The notes: generated by a model from the letters alone, not told the origin. 64,000 nt of DNA from Bryobacterales bacterium (GCA_016789905.1 JAEUQC010000159.1:1-64000), one strand, 5' to 3'; shown: positions 53,416 to 62,891, numbered from the stretch's first letter. Made by a program: numbers and translations.

Positions 53416-55685
53416 ACCTCCAGCCCATCACCCGGCTCGCGCGCGGTATCCGGTTCCGGATCGCCGCCACCTGTTGGTTCGTCACGCTTCTCGCCCTCGG
53501 CCTCTATCTCGCCGTCAATTTGCCCCAACAGCAAAAGGATCTCCTGGACGCGCTCGCCTCCAAAGCCAAGGGTGTCTCCTCCTCCCTGCAGGAGGTCACC
53601 GCCGGCGCCGCCCTCTCGGAGGATTATAGCTCCGTCGTCGACCACTGCATAAACATCCTCTCTGGCGACGATGCCATTGACTATCTCGTCATCACCCGTA
53701 CCGATGGCTTTTCCGTCGTCGTGCACCGCGACGGCTGGCGCACGGAAACGCTGGGCGGTTTCTGGCGGCCAGGAACCCGGGACATTACGGGAGGCATCGG
53801 CCATGTCCCGCTCGTCGGCAAGCGTGTCTACAGCTACACCCGCCCCTTCGATTACGCTTCGGTCCAGTGGGGCTGGATTCACGTTGGCCTCTCCACGGTC
53901 GCCTTCGACAGTTCGGTCTCCGACGTATACCGTCGCTCTGCCATGCTCGCCGTTCTGGCCGCCGCGCTCAGCCTGCTTGTCGCCTTCTATCAGGCGCGAC
54001 GTCTCGTCAGTCCCATCGTCAATCTCCAAGGTGTCGTCAGCCAGGTAGCCAGCGGCGACCTTTCCGCCCGCGCCGACATACGGTCCGGCGACGAGGTCGA
54101 AGCGCTCGGACAAGCCTTCAATTCCATGGCCGCCACCATTGGCGAGCGCAATCAAATCCTGCAAAGTCTCCGCGTCGCCGGCCAGTTGCTTCTCAGCACC
54201 GAGGATTGGACCACCGTTGCCGCCCGCGTCCTGGCCGAAGTTGGCCGCGCCTCCGCCGTCAGCCGCGCGTATCTCTTTGAAAACCACACCGCCGCCGATG
54301 GCGCCATCCTCTCCAGTGAGCGCTTCGAATGGGTCGCCCCCGGCGTCCCTTCCACCCTCGCCAGGTGGCAGAACTTCCGCTGGGCCGATTTCGGCGTCGC
54401 CGAATGGAGCCAGCGCCTCGCCGCCGGCAAGCAGGTGGTCGCCACCTTTCCCTCCGATTCCCACCTCGTCCCCGCCGGTTTCGATTCCTCCATCCAACTC
54501 ATGATCTCCACGCCCATCCTCGTCGGCGGCGACTGGTGGGGCTGGGCCGGGTTTGATCTCTGCGGTTCGCGCCGCGAACTCAGCGCCGCCGAACGCGACA
54601 GCTTCCAGGCCGTCGCCGATATGCTCGGCGCCGCCATCTCCCGCCAAATTGCCAAGCAGGCGCTCCTCCACGCCAATGAGAATCTCGAACGCCGCGTGCT
54701 GGAACGGACCAGCGAACTCGAAGAGCAGGTCCGGGCGCGCGAAACCGCCAATCGCCAACTTGCCGAAGCCCAACAGCGGCTGATGGACCTTTCCCGCCAG
54801 GCCGGTATGGCGGAGGTCGCCACCGGTGTTCTTCACAACGTCGGCAACGTCCTCAATAGCGTCAACGTCTCGGCCACCGTTGTCGCCAACAAGATCCGCG
54901 AGTCTCGAGTCGGCAACCTCAACCAGGTCGCCGCTCTGCTCCGCGAAAATGCCGCCGATCTCCCCGCCTTTCTCACCGCCGATCCCAAGGGCCAGCGCGT
55001 CATCGAATACATCGGCCGTCTCGGCGCCCACCTCGAATCCGAACGCGAGATCATGCTCCGGGAACTCGAACTCCTCACCGGCCACATCGGCCACATCAAG
55101 GAAATCGTCGCCACCCAACAAAACTACGCCAAGGTCTCCGGCCTCATCGAAGTCATCCCGTTGCCGGATCTGATCGAAGACGCCCTTCGCATCGTCGCCC
55201 CCGGTCTCGAGCGACACGGAATTCACGTGGAACGCCACTTCGCCCAAATCCCGCCGGCATCGGTCGATAAGCATAGCGTGTTGCAGATTCTGCTCAATCT
55301 TCTCCGCAACGCCAAACAGGCTCTCGACGACTCCCATCTCAATGGCGCTCCTCGCCGGAAACTCGTTCACATTACGCTCGCCTCCCCCGCTCCAGGACGC
55401 TTCGCCATCCAGGTGCGCGACAACGGCGTCGGCCTATCTCCTGAAAATCTCCTCAAGATCTTCTCTCACGGCTTCACCACTCGCCGCGATGGACACGGCT
55501 TCGGCCTCCATTCCGGCGCCAACGCCGCCCGCCGCATGGGCGGTTCCCTTTCCGTCGCCAGCGACGGCCCTGGTCTTGGCGCCGTGTTCACTCTGGAACT
55601 CCCCATTGACCCGCGCAACCCCAACCCCGCTTCGGATCCCAAAGCGGAACAGGAACCAAGCAACCATGAATACGCTGCCCAATAG
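53412..55685 (+). CDS. HAMP-GAF sensor histidine kinase with HNxGN-type H-box
   Basis: The 757-residue kinase has a helix at about 17-37, a periplasmic region of about 140 residues, a second helix at 177-194, a HAMP domain (about 195-248), a GAF-like domain (about 255-415), a coiled coil (415-460) and a kinase core. The phospho-acceptor is His475 in ATGVLHNVGNVLNSVNVSAT, the non-classical HNxGN type of H-box. The ATPase domain shows NLLRNAKQA, DNGVGLSPE and GHGFGLHSGANAA. Its ATG overlaps the third PhnD-like gene and its end overlaps the regulator gene by 20 bp. This arrangement suggests that bound PhnD-like proteins signal through it. Confidence 0.92.
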   Translation: MNLQPITRLARGIRFRIAATCWFVTLLALGLYLAVNLPQQQKDLLDALASKAKGVSSSLQEVTAGAALSEDYSSVVDHCINILSGDDAIDYLVITRTDGFSVVVHRDGWRTETLGGFWRPGTRDITGGIGHVPLVGKRVYSYTRPFDYASVQWGWIHVGLSTVAFDSSVSDVYRRSAMLAVLAAALSLLVAFYQARRLVSPIVNLQGVVSQVASGDLSARADIRSGDEVEALGQAFNSMAATIGERNQILQSLRVAGQLLLSTEDWTTVAARVLAEVGRASAVSRAYLFENHTAADGAILSSERFEWVAPGVPSTLARWQNFRWADFGVAEWSQRLAAGKQVVATFPSDSHLVPAGFDSSIQLMISTPILVGGDWWGWAGFDLCGSRRELSAAERDSFQAVADMLGAAISRQIAKQALLHANENLERRVLERTSELEEQVRARETANRQLAEAQQRLMDLSRQAGMAEVATGVLHNVGNVLNSVNVSATVVANKIRESRVGNLNQVAALLRENAADLPAFLTADPKGQRVIEYIGRLGAHLESEREIMLRELELLTGHIGHIKEIVATQQNYAKVSGLIEVIPLPDLIEDALRIVAPGLERHGIHVERHFAQIPPASVDKHSVLQILLNLLRNAKQALDDSHLNGAPRRKLVHITLASPAPGRFAIQVRDNGVGLSPENLLKIFSHGFTTRRDGHGFGLHSGANAARRMGGSLSVASDGPGLGAVFTLELPIDPRNPNPASDPKAEQEPSNHEYAAQ

Positions 55686-57556
55686 CTCTCCTTCCTATCG
55701 GATTCTTGTCGTTGACGACAACCACGCCATTCACGACGACATGAAGAAAATCCTCATTCGCGATGGTGGCGGCGGCACCGATCTTATCGACGACGAAGCG
55801 TTTCTGTTCCAGCAAGTGCAGGTCAAATCCGCCGCCTTCCAAATCGATTCCGCCTTTCAAGGCCAGGAAGGCCTCGAAATGGTCCGCGCCGCCGTCGAGC
55901 AGGGTGCGCCCTACGCTCTCGCCTTTGTCGATATCCGCATGCCACCCGGCTGGGACGGCGTAGAAACGGTGGTCAACCTCTGGAAGGTGGACCCCGATCT
56001 CCAAGTCGTCATCTGCACCGCCTACTCCGACTACTCCTGGAACGACATCGTCACCAATCTCGGTCACTCCGATAGCCTCGTTATCCTTAAGAAGCCCTTC
56101 GACAACATTGAAGTCATTCAACTCGCCCACGCCCTCACCCGCAAATGGACCGTCAGCCGCGAAGCCCAGACGAAACGAAAGGACCTCGAACGGATGGTTC
56201 GTGAGGCCACCGCCGTTCTCTCCCACCAGGCCAATCACGACGCCCTGACAGACCTGCCCAACCGCCGCCTCTTCGCCGACCGCATGGAACAGGCCATTGC
56301 GCTCGCCCGCCGCCAGGCCTCTGAAGTCACCCTTCTCTATATAGACCTCGATGGCTTCAAAGGTGTCAACGACACACTCGGCCATGCCCTCGGCGACGCG
56401 CTTCTCGGTGAAGTCGTCAAGCGCATGAAGGGCTACCTCCGCCGCTGCGACACGCTGGCCCGTATGGGCGGCGACGAATTCACGCTCATCGCCACCGGCA
56501 ACAGCGAGGAGGACGCCCCGCACAAGATCGCCGAGCGCATCCGCGAACTGCTCCAGAAGCCCTTTCACGTCGACGGCAACGAACTCTATATCACCGCCAG
56601 CGTCGGCATTTCCGTCTACCCCCAGGACGGCCGCGACGGCGCCGAACTCCTCCGCAACGCCGACGCCGCTATGTATGAGGCCAAGCGCCAGGGAAAGAAC
56701 CGCGCCGTCTTCTACTCCCCGGAAATCGGCAAAGCCGCCAATCTTCGGATGAACCTCGAAAATCACCTTCGCTCCGCGCTCGAGGACCGCGAATTCTCGC
56801 TCCACTACCAGCCCCAGTTTGAACTGGAATCGCAGCGTCTGGTTCGCTTTGAGGCCCTCCTGCGCTGGAAACATCCCATCCTCGGCTTTGTCCCCCCCCA
56901 GCACATTCATCCCCATCGCCGAAGAATGCGGCCTCATCGTTCCCATCGGCACCTGGGTACTCGAAGAGGCTTGCCGGACCGCCGTAAAGTGGCAGGAAGC
57001 CGGCTGCGTTAGCGTCCCTGTCGCCGTCAACGTCTCGTCCCATCAGTTCACTGAGCTGGACTTCCTCGACACCGTTCTAAACATCCTGAAGCGGACTGGA
57101 CTCCCTCCCAACTCGCTCGAACTCGAACTTACCGAAACCGCCATTGTCGCCGACCTTCCCGCCATGGTCCCCAAAATCGAGCAACTCCGGGAGCACGGCG
57201 TCCGGGTCGCCATCGACGATTTCGGCTCGGGTTACTCCTCCTTCAGCTATCTCGATAAACTTCCGGTCTCCAGCGTGAAAATTGACAGGTCGTTCATCAA
57301 GTGTCTCGACTCCGCTCCGCGCGCCCGCTCGGTCGTCAAGGGCATGGTTACCCTCGCCCACAGCATCGGCCTCCGCGTCGTCGTTGAAGGCGTTGAAACC
57401 GCGGCCCAGCTTGACGCGCTTTGCGGCTCCGGCGCCGATGACGTCCAGGGCTTTCTCCTCGGCCGGCCGGCCCCTGTCGAAAAACACCTCCCCGAACTCG
57501 CCGAACCCGAAATCGATCTCGCCGCCCTCGCGCCGCTTCTCACGCGCCGCTTGTAG
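55666..57556 (+). pseudogene. REC-GGDEF-EAL regulator, frameshifted at a C8 tract in the EAL domain
   Basis: The start is ATG 55666 (MNTLPNSSPSYRILVVDDNH). A receiver (Asp89 in FVDIRMPPGWDG) is followed by a GGDEF domain with intact RMGGDEF (268-272) and a matching I-site (Arg259-x-x-Asp262), then an EAL domain starting FEALLRWKHPILGFVPP. Eight C at 56892-56899 shift the frame there; with seven C the frame continues STFIPIAEECGLIVPIGTW and on through ELTET, DDFGSGYSSFSYL, KIDRSF and VEGVET to the stop at 57554-57556, a 629-residue protein. As written, the first frame stops at 57012. It could be a true mutation, phase variation or a sequence error. Confidence 0.85.
56892..56899 (+). repeat. 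C8 homopolymer at the frameshift point
   Basis: Eight consecutive C residues follow GGCTTTGT inside the EAL domain. Removing one C restores the full reading frame. Homopolymer tracts of this kind change length by strand slippage and are also classic spots for sequencing error. Confidence 0.85.
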
Positions 57557-57567
57557 CCCCGCGGCGA

Positions 57568-58305
57568 TTAATACCGCAGCCCGGTCGCGTCAATCACTAT
57601 CCGCTCCACCGGCGCCCCCGTCAACTTCTCCAGGTGCTCCTTCGCCCGCCGCCGGGCCGCGTCCCGCGCCCCATCATCCGTCCGTTCAATCGCTTCCATA
57701 TACGCCCGGAAGTTCAACCCAAACGCGATCGCCAGCAGTTCGCTCATCTCCTGCTTCTGCCGGTCCGTCATTTGCCGCACCCCCGCATGACCGCCCAGCG
57801 CCCTTCGAAACTGCTCAAACACCGCCCGTTCCTGGTAGGCTGTCACCTGCATCGCCTTCTTCTTCCCCATCCACGCAATCCGGTCGAACCCATCTTTACC
57901 GCGCCTGGCCCACGGGTCTTTCTCATAAGCCACGTTGTGCAAATCGTGATAAGTCAAATACGTATTCACCACGAAATACTCGAGCGCATAAGCCAGATCA
58001 TTCGCCGGAAACCCGTCCTTGCGCGCCGTCTGCTCGTAAAGCGCGACTAGCGCCGCCAGCGCGGCCTCCGGCCCCGCCTTCCCCGCTAACTGAGCTGGCA
58101 GCAATGCGCTCCCGGCGTGTGTAAACAGCGTCGCTGAAACCGCGGGCGGCGCGTCCGCCGTCCCGCCACCGCCCCCCGGCGCCGCTCGCATGTTGCTCAA
58201 AATGTTGTTCAGCAGCGCCGTCTTGTTAATGTAGTCCTGCACCGGATTCGTCAGCAATTGCGCCTGCAGCGCCATGCCCAGCATCGGCAGAAGCCACTTG
58301 CCCAT
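57568..58305 (-). CDS. Hypothetical secreted protein (possibly DUF6683-type)
   Basis: The 245-residue protein has a hydrophobic N-terminus (MGKWLLPMLGMALQAQLL) that may be a signal peptide, a Gly/Ala-rich stretch at 41-56, and a helical C-terminal two-thirds. The segment ANDLAYALEYFVVNTYLTYH is reminiscent of DUF6683 proteins, but I am not certain. No catalytic motif is evident. It ends 11 bp from the stop of the convergent GGDEF-EAL gene and lies 33 bp downstream of the cyclophilin gene. Confidence 0.7.
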   Translation of the reverse strand: MGKWLLPMLGMALQAQLLTNPVQDYINKTALLNNILSNMRAAPGGGGGTADAPPAVSATLFTHAGSALLPAQLAGKAGPEAALAALVALYEQTARKDGFPANDLAYALEYFVVNTYLTYHDLHNVAYEKDPWARRGKDGFDRIAWMGKKKAMQVTAYQERAVFEQFRRALGGHAGVRQMTDRQKQEMSELLAIAFGLNFRAYMEAIERTDDGARDAARRRAKEHLEKLTGAPVERIVIDATGLRY

Positions 58306-58338
58306 TCCGCCTCCTCTCGAGTCCGGTTGGAATTCCGG

Positions 58339-58818
58339 TCAGCTCTCCGTCACCACCACCGTCTGCATCACGTCGCCCTGCTGAATCGCGTCCACCACGT
58401 CCAGCCCGCTCGTTACTTTGCCGAACACCGTGTGCTTGCCGTTCAGCCACGGACACGGCACGTGCGTGATGAAAAACTGGCTCCCATTGGTCCCCGGGCC
58501 CGCGTTCGCCATCGAGATCACCCCGCGGTTATGCGTGTTCTGGTTGCCGGCAAACTCGTCGGCAAACCGGTAGCCCGGGCCCCCGCGCCCCGTCCCTTCC
58601 GGGTCGCCCGTCTGGATCATAAAGTCCGGTATCACGCGGTGGAAAACGATCCCGTCGTAAAACTTATCGTTGGCCAGAAACACGAAATTATTCACCGTCT
58701 TCGGCGCCGACGCCGCGTCCAGTTCCAGCGTGATCACGCCCCGGTTGGTCGTAATCGTCACCGTGTAAGTCTTGGCCTGGTCAATGACCATGGCCGGGTA
58801 AGATGCGTATTGCTTCAT
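58339..58818 (-). CDS. Cyclophilin-type peptidyl-prolyl isomerase
   Basis: The 159-residue protein is a single cyclophilin domain. It has FHRVIPDFMIQTGDPEGTG with the catalytic Arg, NGSQFFITHVPCPWLNGKHT, and VFGKVTSGLDVVDAI. It lacks a signal peptide, so it acts on cytoplasmic proteins. Its ATG overlaps the manC stop by 4 bp (58815-58818), which argues for co-transcription. Confidence 0.95.
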   Translation of the reverse strand: MKQYASYPAMVIDQAKTYTVTITTNRGVITLELDAASAPKTVNNFVFLANDKFYDGIVFHRVIPDFMIQTGDPEGTGRGGPGYRFADEFAGNQNTHNRGVISMANAGPGTNGSQFFITHVPCPWLNGKHTVFGKVTSGLDVVDAIQQGDVMQTVVVTES

Positions 58819-59900
58819 AGAAGTTCCTCTCGTTTCGCGCGTTCCAGCGCCTTCACAATATCGGAGACGTTTTGCGCCCGGTGCCGGTCCACAATCAGCA
58901 GCGCGTCGTCCGTCTCAACGACCACCAGATCCTTCACCCCCACCAGCGCCACCAGCTTCTTCGGCACGTCCACGTAGCAGCCTTCGCTCAACTCCGTCAG
59001 CACGTCCTTCGACGCCAGCACATTCGACCGCCCCCCGCGCCCCAGCAACTCGTACACCGCGTTCCAACTGCCCACGTCGTTCCACCCAAACTCATCGCAC
59101 GCAATCCCATACACGTTCGCCGATTTCTCAATAATCCCCACGTCCACCGAAACGTTCTCACACTCCGGAAAGTGCGCCGCCAGTTTGGCCTTGAACGTCC
59201 GGCTTTCAAACGCGGGCAGCTTTTCGAGCGTGGCCGCCGTCGCCGGCATGTGCGCGCGCATCTCGTCCATAAACACGCTCGCCCGCCAGAAGAACATCCC
59301 CGCGTTCCAGTAATACGTCCCCGCCGCCACAAACTCCTTCGCCGTCTCCAGGTTCGGCTTCTCGGTGAACCGTTGCACTTTCAATGGCGCCGTCCCGCCC
59401 GGCGTTACGCCGTACGGAAACTCGATGTACCCATACCCCGTCTCGGCCCACCGGGGCTGGATTCCCAGCACGCATAGCTGCCCTTTGCGCGCCGCTTCGA
59501 ACGCCGGCCGCACCAGCCGCAAGTAGCGCGACGGCTTTTCAATAATATGATCGGCCGGAAACACGCCCATCACCGCTTCCGGGTCCCGCTGCGCCAGAAT
59601 CCGCGCCACCAGCGCAATCGCCGGCGCCGTGTTCCGCTGCGCCGGCTCGGCCAGTATCTGCGCCCTTGGCACATCCGGCAACTGCTTGGCGATCGCCTCC
59701 CGCAGGTAGTCGTTCGTAATGACCCATACCCGCTCCGGCGGCACCACCGGCCGCAGCCGGTCCACCGTCTGTTGAATCAGCGTCCGGTCCCCGCCGAAGG
59801 CCAGCACCTGCTTGGCGGACCGTTTGCGCGACCGCGGCCAGAAGCGCGTGCCCCGGCCGCCCGCCAGTATAAGGGCGTATTGATGATCTGACTTAGCCAT
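58815..59900 (-). CDS. manC: Mannose-1-phosphate guanylyltransferase
   Basis: The 361-residue protein begins with the nucleotidyltransferase signature LILAGGRGTRFWPRSRKR and has VFPADHIIEK and YGYIEFPYG typical of GDP-mannose pyrophosphorylases. It converts mannose-1-phosphate and GTP to GDP-mannose for cell-surface glycans. It has only the transferase domain, without the C-terminal isomerase of the bifunctional type. It lies 11 bp after a signal peptidase gene. Confidence 0.94.
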   Translation of the reverse strand: MAKSDHQYALILAGGRGTRFWPRSRKRSAKQVLAFGGDRTLIQQTVDRLRPVVPPERVWVITNDYLREAIAKQLPDVPRAQILAEPAQRNTAPAIALVARILAQRDPEAVMGVFPADHIIEKPSRYLRLVRPAFEAARKGQLCVLGIQPRWAETGYGYIEFPYGVTPGGTAPLKVQRFTEKPNLETAKEFVAAGTYYWNAGMFFWRASVFMDEMRAHMPATAATLEKLPAFESRTFKAKLAAHFPECENVSVDVGIIEKSANVYGIACDEFGWNDVGSWNAVYELLGRGGRSNVLASKDVLTELSEGCYVDVPKKLVALVGVKDLVVVETDDALLIVDRHRAQNVSDIVKALERAKREELL

Positions 59901-59911
59901 GTCTTTGTAAT

Positions 59912-60667
59912 TTAGTACCCCAGCGGATAGGCCCGGATAAACTGAAAGGTCCGGTTCCAGCGTGTCTTTGAAAAGAAGTTAGTAACCAGGTGAATCACCT
60001 GGTCCACCGAATAAGAGGCCAGGTGCTCGGTCGAAGCCTCAAACGACCACCAGATGATCAGCGGCTTGCCCATGATATTTTCCCGCGGCACCAGCCCCCA
60101 GTAGCGCGAATCTTCCGAGTTCTGCCGGTTGTCGCCCAGGCACAAATAATAGCCGTCCGGGACATGCAATTCACCGTTCTTCACGTTGTCACGCAGCATC
60201 TCCGCTCCGCGCGGATAGAGATACCCCATCGGCGAAACGGAGGGAAAGTTGGAGGCATACGGATCCGTGTTCGGCCCCGTCAAATTGATGTAAGGTTCCT
60301 CGGTCAGCTTCCCGTTCAAATACAGCTTGTTCTCGCTCAGCCGGATCCGGTCGCCGGGTATCCCGATCACCCGCTTCACATACGGCATATTGATATTCAA
60401 CGGATACCGGAATACCACCACATCACCGCGCTTCACATCCCGGTACGGCAAAAAATACTTCGTCACCGGCCCGGGCGGCGAATACGGGATCTTATCCACG
60501 ATCAGGTGGTCCCCCGTCATGATTGTCGATTCCATCGACGCCGTCGGCACCACAAACGGCTGCGCCACGGTCGACGTGAACCACACCAGCAACACAATGT
60601 TGAACGCCCAATCGGCGATCCAGTGGCGCTCGGGCGCCGGTTTTGCAGTTTTCTTATGGAAGAACAT
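59912..60667 (-). CDS. lepB: Signal peptidase I, second copy
   Basis: The 251-residue protein has an N-terminal helix (about 18-40) and the Ser/Lys dyad of type I signal peptidases: Ser44 in PTASMESTIMTGDHLIVDK and Lys98 in YVKRVIGIPGDRI. Box E is seen at GDNRQNSEDSRYWGLVPREN. It cleaves signal peptides on the outer face of the membrane. It begins directly after the stop of the other lepB copy (TAA then ATG). The two share similar cores but differ at the N-terminus. Confidence 0.95.
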   Translation of the reverse strand: MFFHKKTAKPAPERHWIADWAFNIVLLVWFTSTVAQPFVVPTASMESTIMTGDHLIVDKIPYSPPGPVTKYFLPYRDVKRGDVVVFRYPLNINMPYVKRVIGIPGDRIRLSENKLYLNGKLTEEPYINLTGPNTDPYASNFPSVSPMGYLYPRGAEMLRDNVKNGELHVPDGYYLCLGDNRQNSEDSRYWGLVPRENIMGKPLIIWWSFEASTEHLASYSVDQVIHLVTNFFSKTRWNRTFQFIRAYPLGY

Positions 60668-61495
60668 TTAGTCTTTGGAAGGGTATCCCTGTATCAGATT
60701 AAACGTGCGCCGCCAGCGCGTCTTTGTAAAAAAGTTACGAAATAGGTCCATCACATGTTCCAGCGATGGTGTTGAGGATTGCAAATGATGCGTCGGCGCG
60801 TCGTAGGACCAGTAAATGATCAATGGCTTGCCTATGATATTCTCGCGCGGCACAAAACCCCAGTACCGCGAATCCAGCGAATGGTCCCGGTTGTCCCCCA
60901 GCGCGAAGTAGGCGTTATCGGGAACCACAATCTCGCCGTTCACCACATAGCGCTGCAGCATCGTCCGCGCGCCCTCGTCAATGCTCGTGTTCGGCTCCGA
61001 TGGAAACGTGTCCCGATAGGAATCGAAAAACCCGCTCTTGTGAAACTTATAGGGTTCCTCAATCGGTTTCCCGTTCCGGTACACCTGCTTGTTCTCTATC
61101 CGGATCCGGTCCCCCGGAATGCCAATCACCCGCTTCACGAAGGTGAACTTAATATCGGTGGGCCAGCGGAAAACGATGATATCGCCGCGTTTGGCCTCGC
61201 TGTACGGCAGTATGTACTTGCTGATCGGTCCCGGCGGCGCGTACGCCAGTTTGTCCACCAGCAGGTGGTCGCCAATCAGCAGCGAGTCTTCCATCGATCC
61301 GGTCGGAATCACAAACGCCTGCACCAGCGTCGTCGTCCCAAACAGCAGCAGCAGGATCGTCACCGTCCATTCCGCTATCGCGTGCCGGGGCGGTTCCTGT
61401 GGAGGCTCTTGCTCGATTGCGACCGGCGCCGTGGGTTCTGCGGCGTCTCCCTGTATGGATGGACTCGACACGTACCTCCTTCTGATTCTACTCAA
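60668..61495 (-). CDS. lepB: Signal peptidase I, first copy
   Basis: The 275-residue protein has a cytoplasmic Pro/Glu-rich N-terminus of about 40 residues, a helix (about 43-62), Ser67 in PTGSMEDSLLIGDHLLVDKL and Lys121 in FVKRVIGIPGDRI. Box E is GDNRDHSLDSRYWGFVPREN. The tandem arrangement with a second copy indicates a duplication, perhaps to handle different secreted substrates. It overlaps the small membrane-protein gene by 8 bp. Confidence 0.95.
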   Translation of the reverse strand: MSRIRRRYVSSPSIQGDAAEPTAPVAIEQEPPQEPPRHAIAEWTVTILLLLFGTTTLVQAFVIPTGSMEDSLLIGDHLLVDKLAYAPPGPISKYILPYSEAKRGDIIVFRWPTDIKFTFVKRVIGIPGDRIRIENKQVYRNGKPIEEPYKFHKSGFFDSYRDTFPSEPNTSIDEGARTMLQRYVVNGEIVVPDNAYFALGDNRDHSLDSRYWGFVPRENIIGKPLIIYWSYDAPTHHLQSSTPSLEHVMDLFRNFFTKTRWRRTFNLIQGYPSKD

Positions 61496-61772
61496 ACAGC
61501 CAATAGCGCAGGTAGCGGAACAGTTCCACCAGCGCGATGATCAGGTTCAGCGTCCCCAGCCCGCTAATCGCGCCCCGGAACCACGGACTCAGCCACACCG
61601 CGTTCCAGCCCTCGCGCCACGTCGCGAACATATTGTGGTCCCAACCGTCCATCCACGGATAAACAATCAGGAATGCGCCCAGTTCAAAGCACAAAATAAT
61701 CCAGGCCAGCCCGCTGAACATCGCCGTCCATGATCTCTTTTTGGGCGGAGGCGGTGGCGGCGGCGGCGTCAA
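61488..61772 (-). CDS. Small membrane protein of unknown function
   Basis: The 94-residue protein starts with a run of Pro and two Lys. It has one clear helix (about 18-40) and a second amphipathic or membrane segment (about 65-86). I recognise no family. It overlaps rnhB by 4 bp and lepB by 8 bp, so it is translated as part of the rimM-trmD-rplS-rnhB-lepB unit. Confidence 0.72.
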   Translation of the reverse strand: MTPPPPPPPPKKRSWTAMFSGLAWIILCFELGAFLIVYPWMDGWDHNMFATWREGWNAVWLSPWFRGAISGLGTLNLIIALVELFRYLRYWLFE

Positions 61773-62500
61773 CGGCGCGCTCCCGCGAACAACGCTCTCT
61801 GCGCCCGTTCGCGCACCGGCGCGTAGGTCATCCGGTGCTCCTCGGTCGGGCCCAGCAGGTCCAACCCCCGCAGATGCGCCGGCGCCGGGTAGCCTTTGTT
61901 GCTCGCCAGTTCATACCCCGGATACTTGGCGTCCAACTCCGCCAGCAGCGCGTCCCGCGACGTTTTCGCCAATATCGACGCGGCCGCAATCGACTGTGAC
62001 AGCGCATCGCCATGGATTACATTCTTCTGCGCCAACGGCAGCGCCACCGCCGTCGCGTCCACCAATAGATAATCGGCGGCCACCGCCAACCCTTCCACCG
62101 CACGCCGCATCGCCAGCCGCGACGCCTGCAGAATATTGATCCGGTCAATCTCCGCCGCCGTCGCCGTCGCCACCGCCCATGCAACCGCCCGCTCCCGGAT
62201 CAGCACCGCCAGCCCGTCCCGCACGCCCGCGTCCAGCTTCTTCGAATCGTCCAGCCCCGCTATCGGCCGTTCCGGATCCAGAATCACCGCCGCGGCGTAC
62301 ACGGGTCCGAACAGGCACCCCCGCCCGGCTTCGTCCACCCCGGCCACCGCCTTGTAGCCTTCCGCCCGGGCCTGCAGCTCCAGCTCCAGCGTACATGTCG
62401 ATTTTCTACGCGGCGGCAATGGCGCTACCCGTTTCCGGTCGATTAAACACACAACGGCCCTTCCGCCACTGGGCGGAGGACCGTTCGTGCTTCTTCCCAT
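61769..62500 (-). CDS. rnhB: Ribonuclease HII
   Basis: RNase HII removes ribonucleotides from DNA and RNA primers. The core has the metal-binding GVDEAGRGCLFGPV and DDSKKL segments, and the downstream LLVDATAVALP and HGDALSQSIAAASILAKTSR motifs. The recognisable domain begins near residue 36. The ATG at 62500 gives 243 residues but a long unconserved N-terminus and a poor ribosome binding site. A TTG at 62419 is an alternative start; an ATG nearer the domain is out of frame. It follows rplS as in many bacteria. Confidence 0.93.
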   Translation of the reverse strand: MGRSTNGPPPSGGRAVVCLIDRKRVAPLPPRRKSTCTLELELQARAEGYKAVAGVDEAGRGCLFGPVYAAAVILDPERPIAGLDDSKKLDAGVRDGLAVLIRERAVAWAVATATAAEIDRINILQASRLAMRRAVEGLAVAADYLLVDATAVALPLAQKNVIHGDALSQSIAAASILAKTSRDALLAELDAKYPGYELASNKGYPAPAHLRGLDLLGPTEEHRMTYAPVRERAQRALFAGARR

Positions 62501-62543
62501 TCCGCAAGCCCGTTTCCCCTTTCGGCAGGACGGCGCTCCCGGC

Positions 62544-62891
62544 TTAGTCGCGCTCTTTCAAGCGGGCCGCCTTGCCGCGCAGTCCGCGCAGGAAGTACAG
62601 CTTCGCCCGGCGAACCTGCCCGCTGCGAACCACTTCAATCTTGTCCACCACCGGAGCATGGAGCGGGAAGATCCGCTCTACACCCGTGCCGAAGCTCAGC
62701 TTCCGCACCGTGATCGTCTCGCTGATCCCCTTGTTGTTACGGGCGATGTAGGTACCCTCGTATATCTGGATACGTTCCTTATCGCCTTCCTTAATCTTCA
62801 CGTGTACCTTCAGCGTGTCGCCAATCCGGAGAACCGGAAGGTCCTTGCGCATCTGGCTTTCCTGTACTTTGGTGAGGAGTGCGTGTTGCAT
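62544..62891 (-). CDS. rplS: 50S ribosomal protein L19
   Basis: The 115-residue protein matches bacterial L19 throughout: FRIGD-like VLRIGDTLKVHVKIKEGDKE, RIQIYEGTYIARNNKGISET, FGTGVERIFPLHAP and RRAKLYFLRGLRGKAARLKE. L19 sits at the 30S-50S interface. It lies between trmD and rnhB in the classic rpsP-rimM-trmD-rplS order. Confidence 0.98.
   Translation of the reverse strand: MQHALLTKVQESQMRKDLPVLRIGDTLKVHVKIKEGDKERIQIYEGTYIARNNKGISETITVRKLSFGTGVERIFPLHAPVVDKIEVVRSGQVRRAKLYFLRGLRGKAARLKERD

Noticed and set aside
53181..55370. A 729-codon open frame on the minus strand
   Set aside because: Antisense to the HAMP-GAF kinase; Gly/Asp/Ala-biased composition and no recognisable motif.
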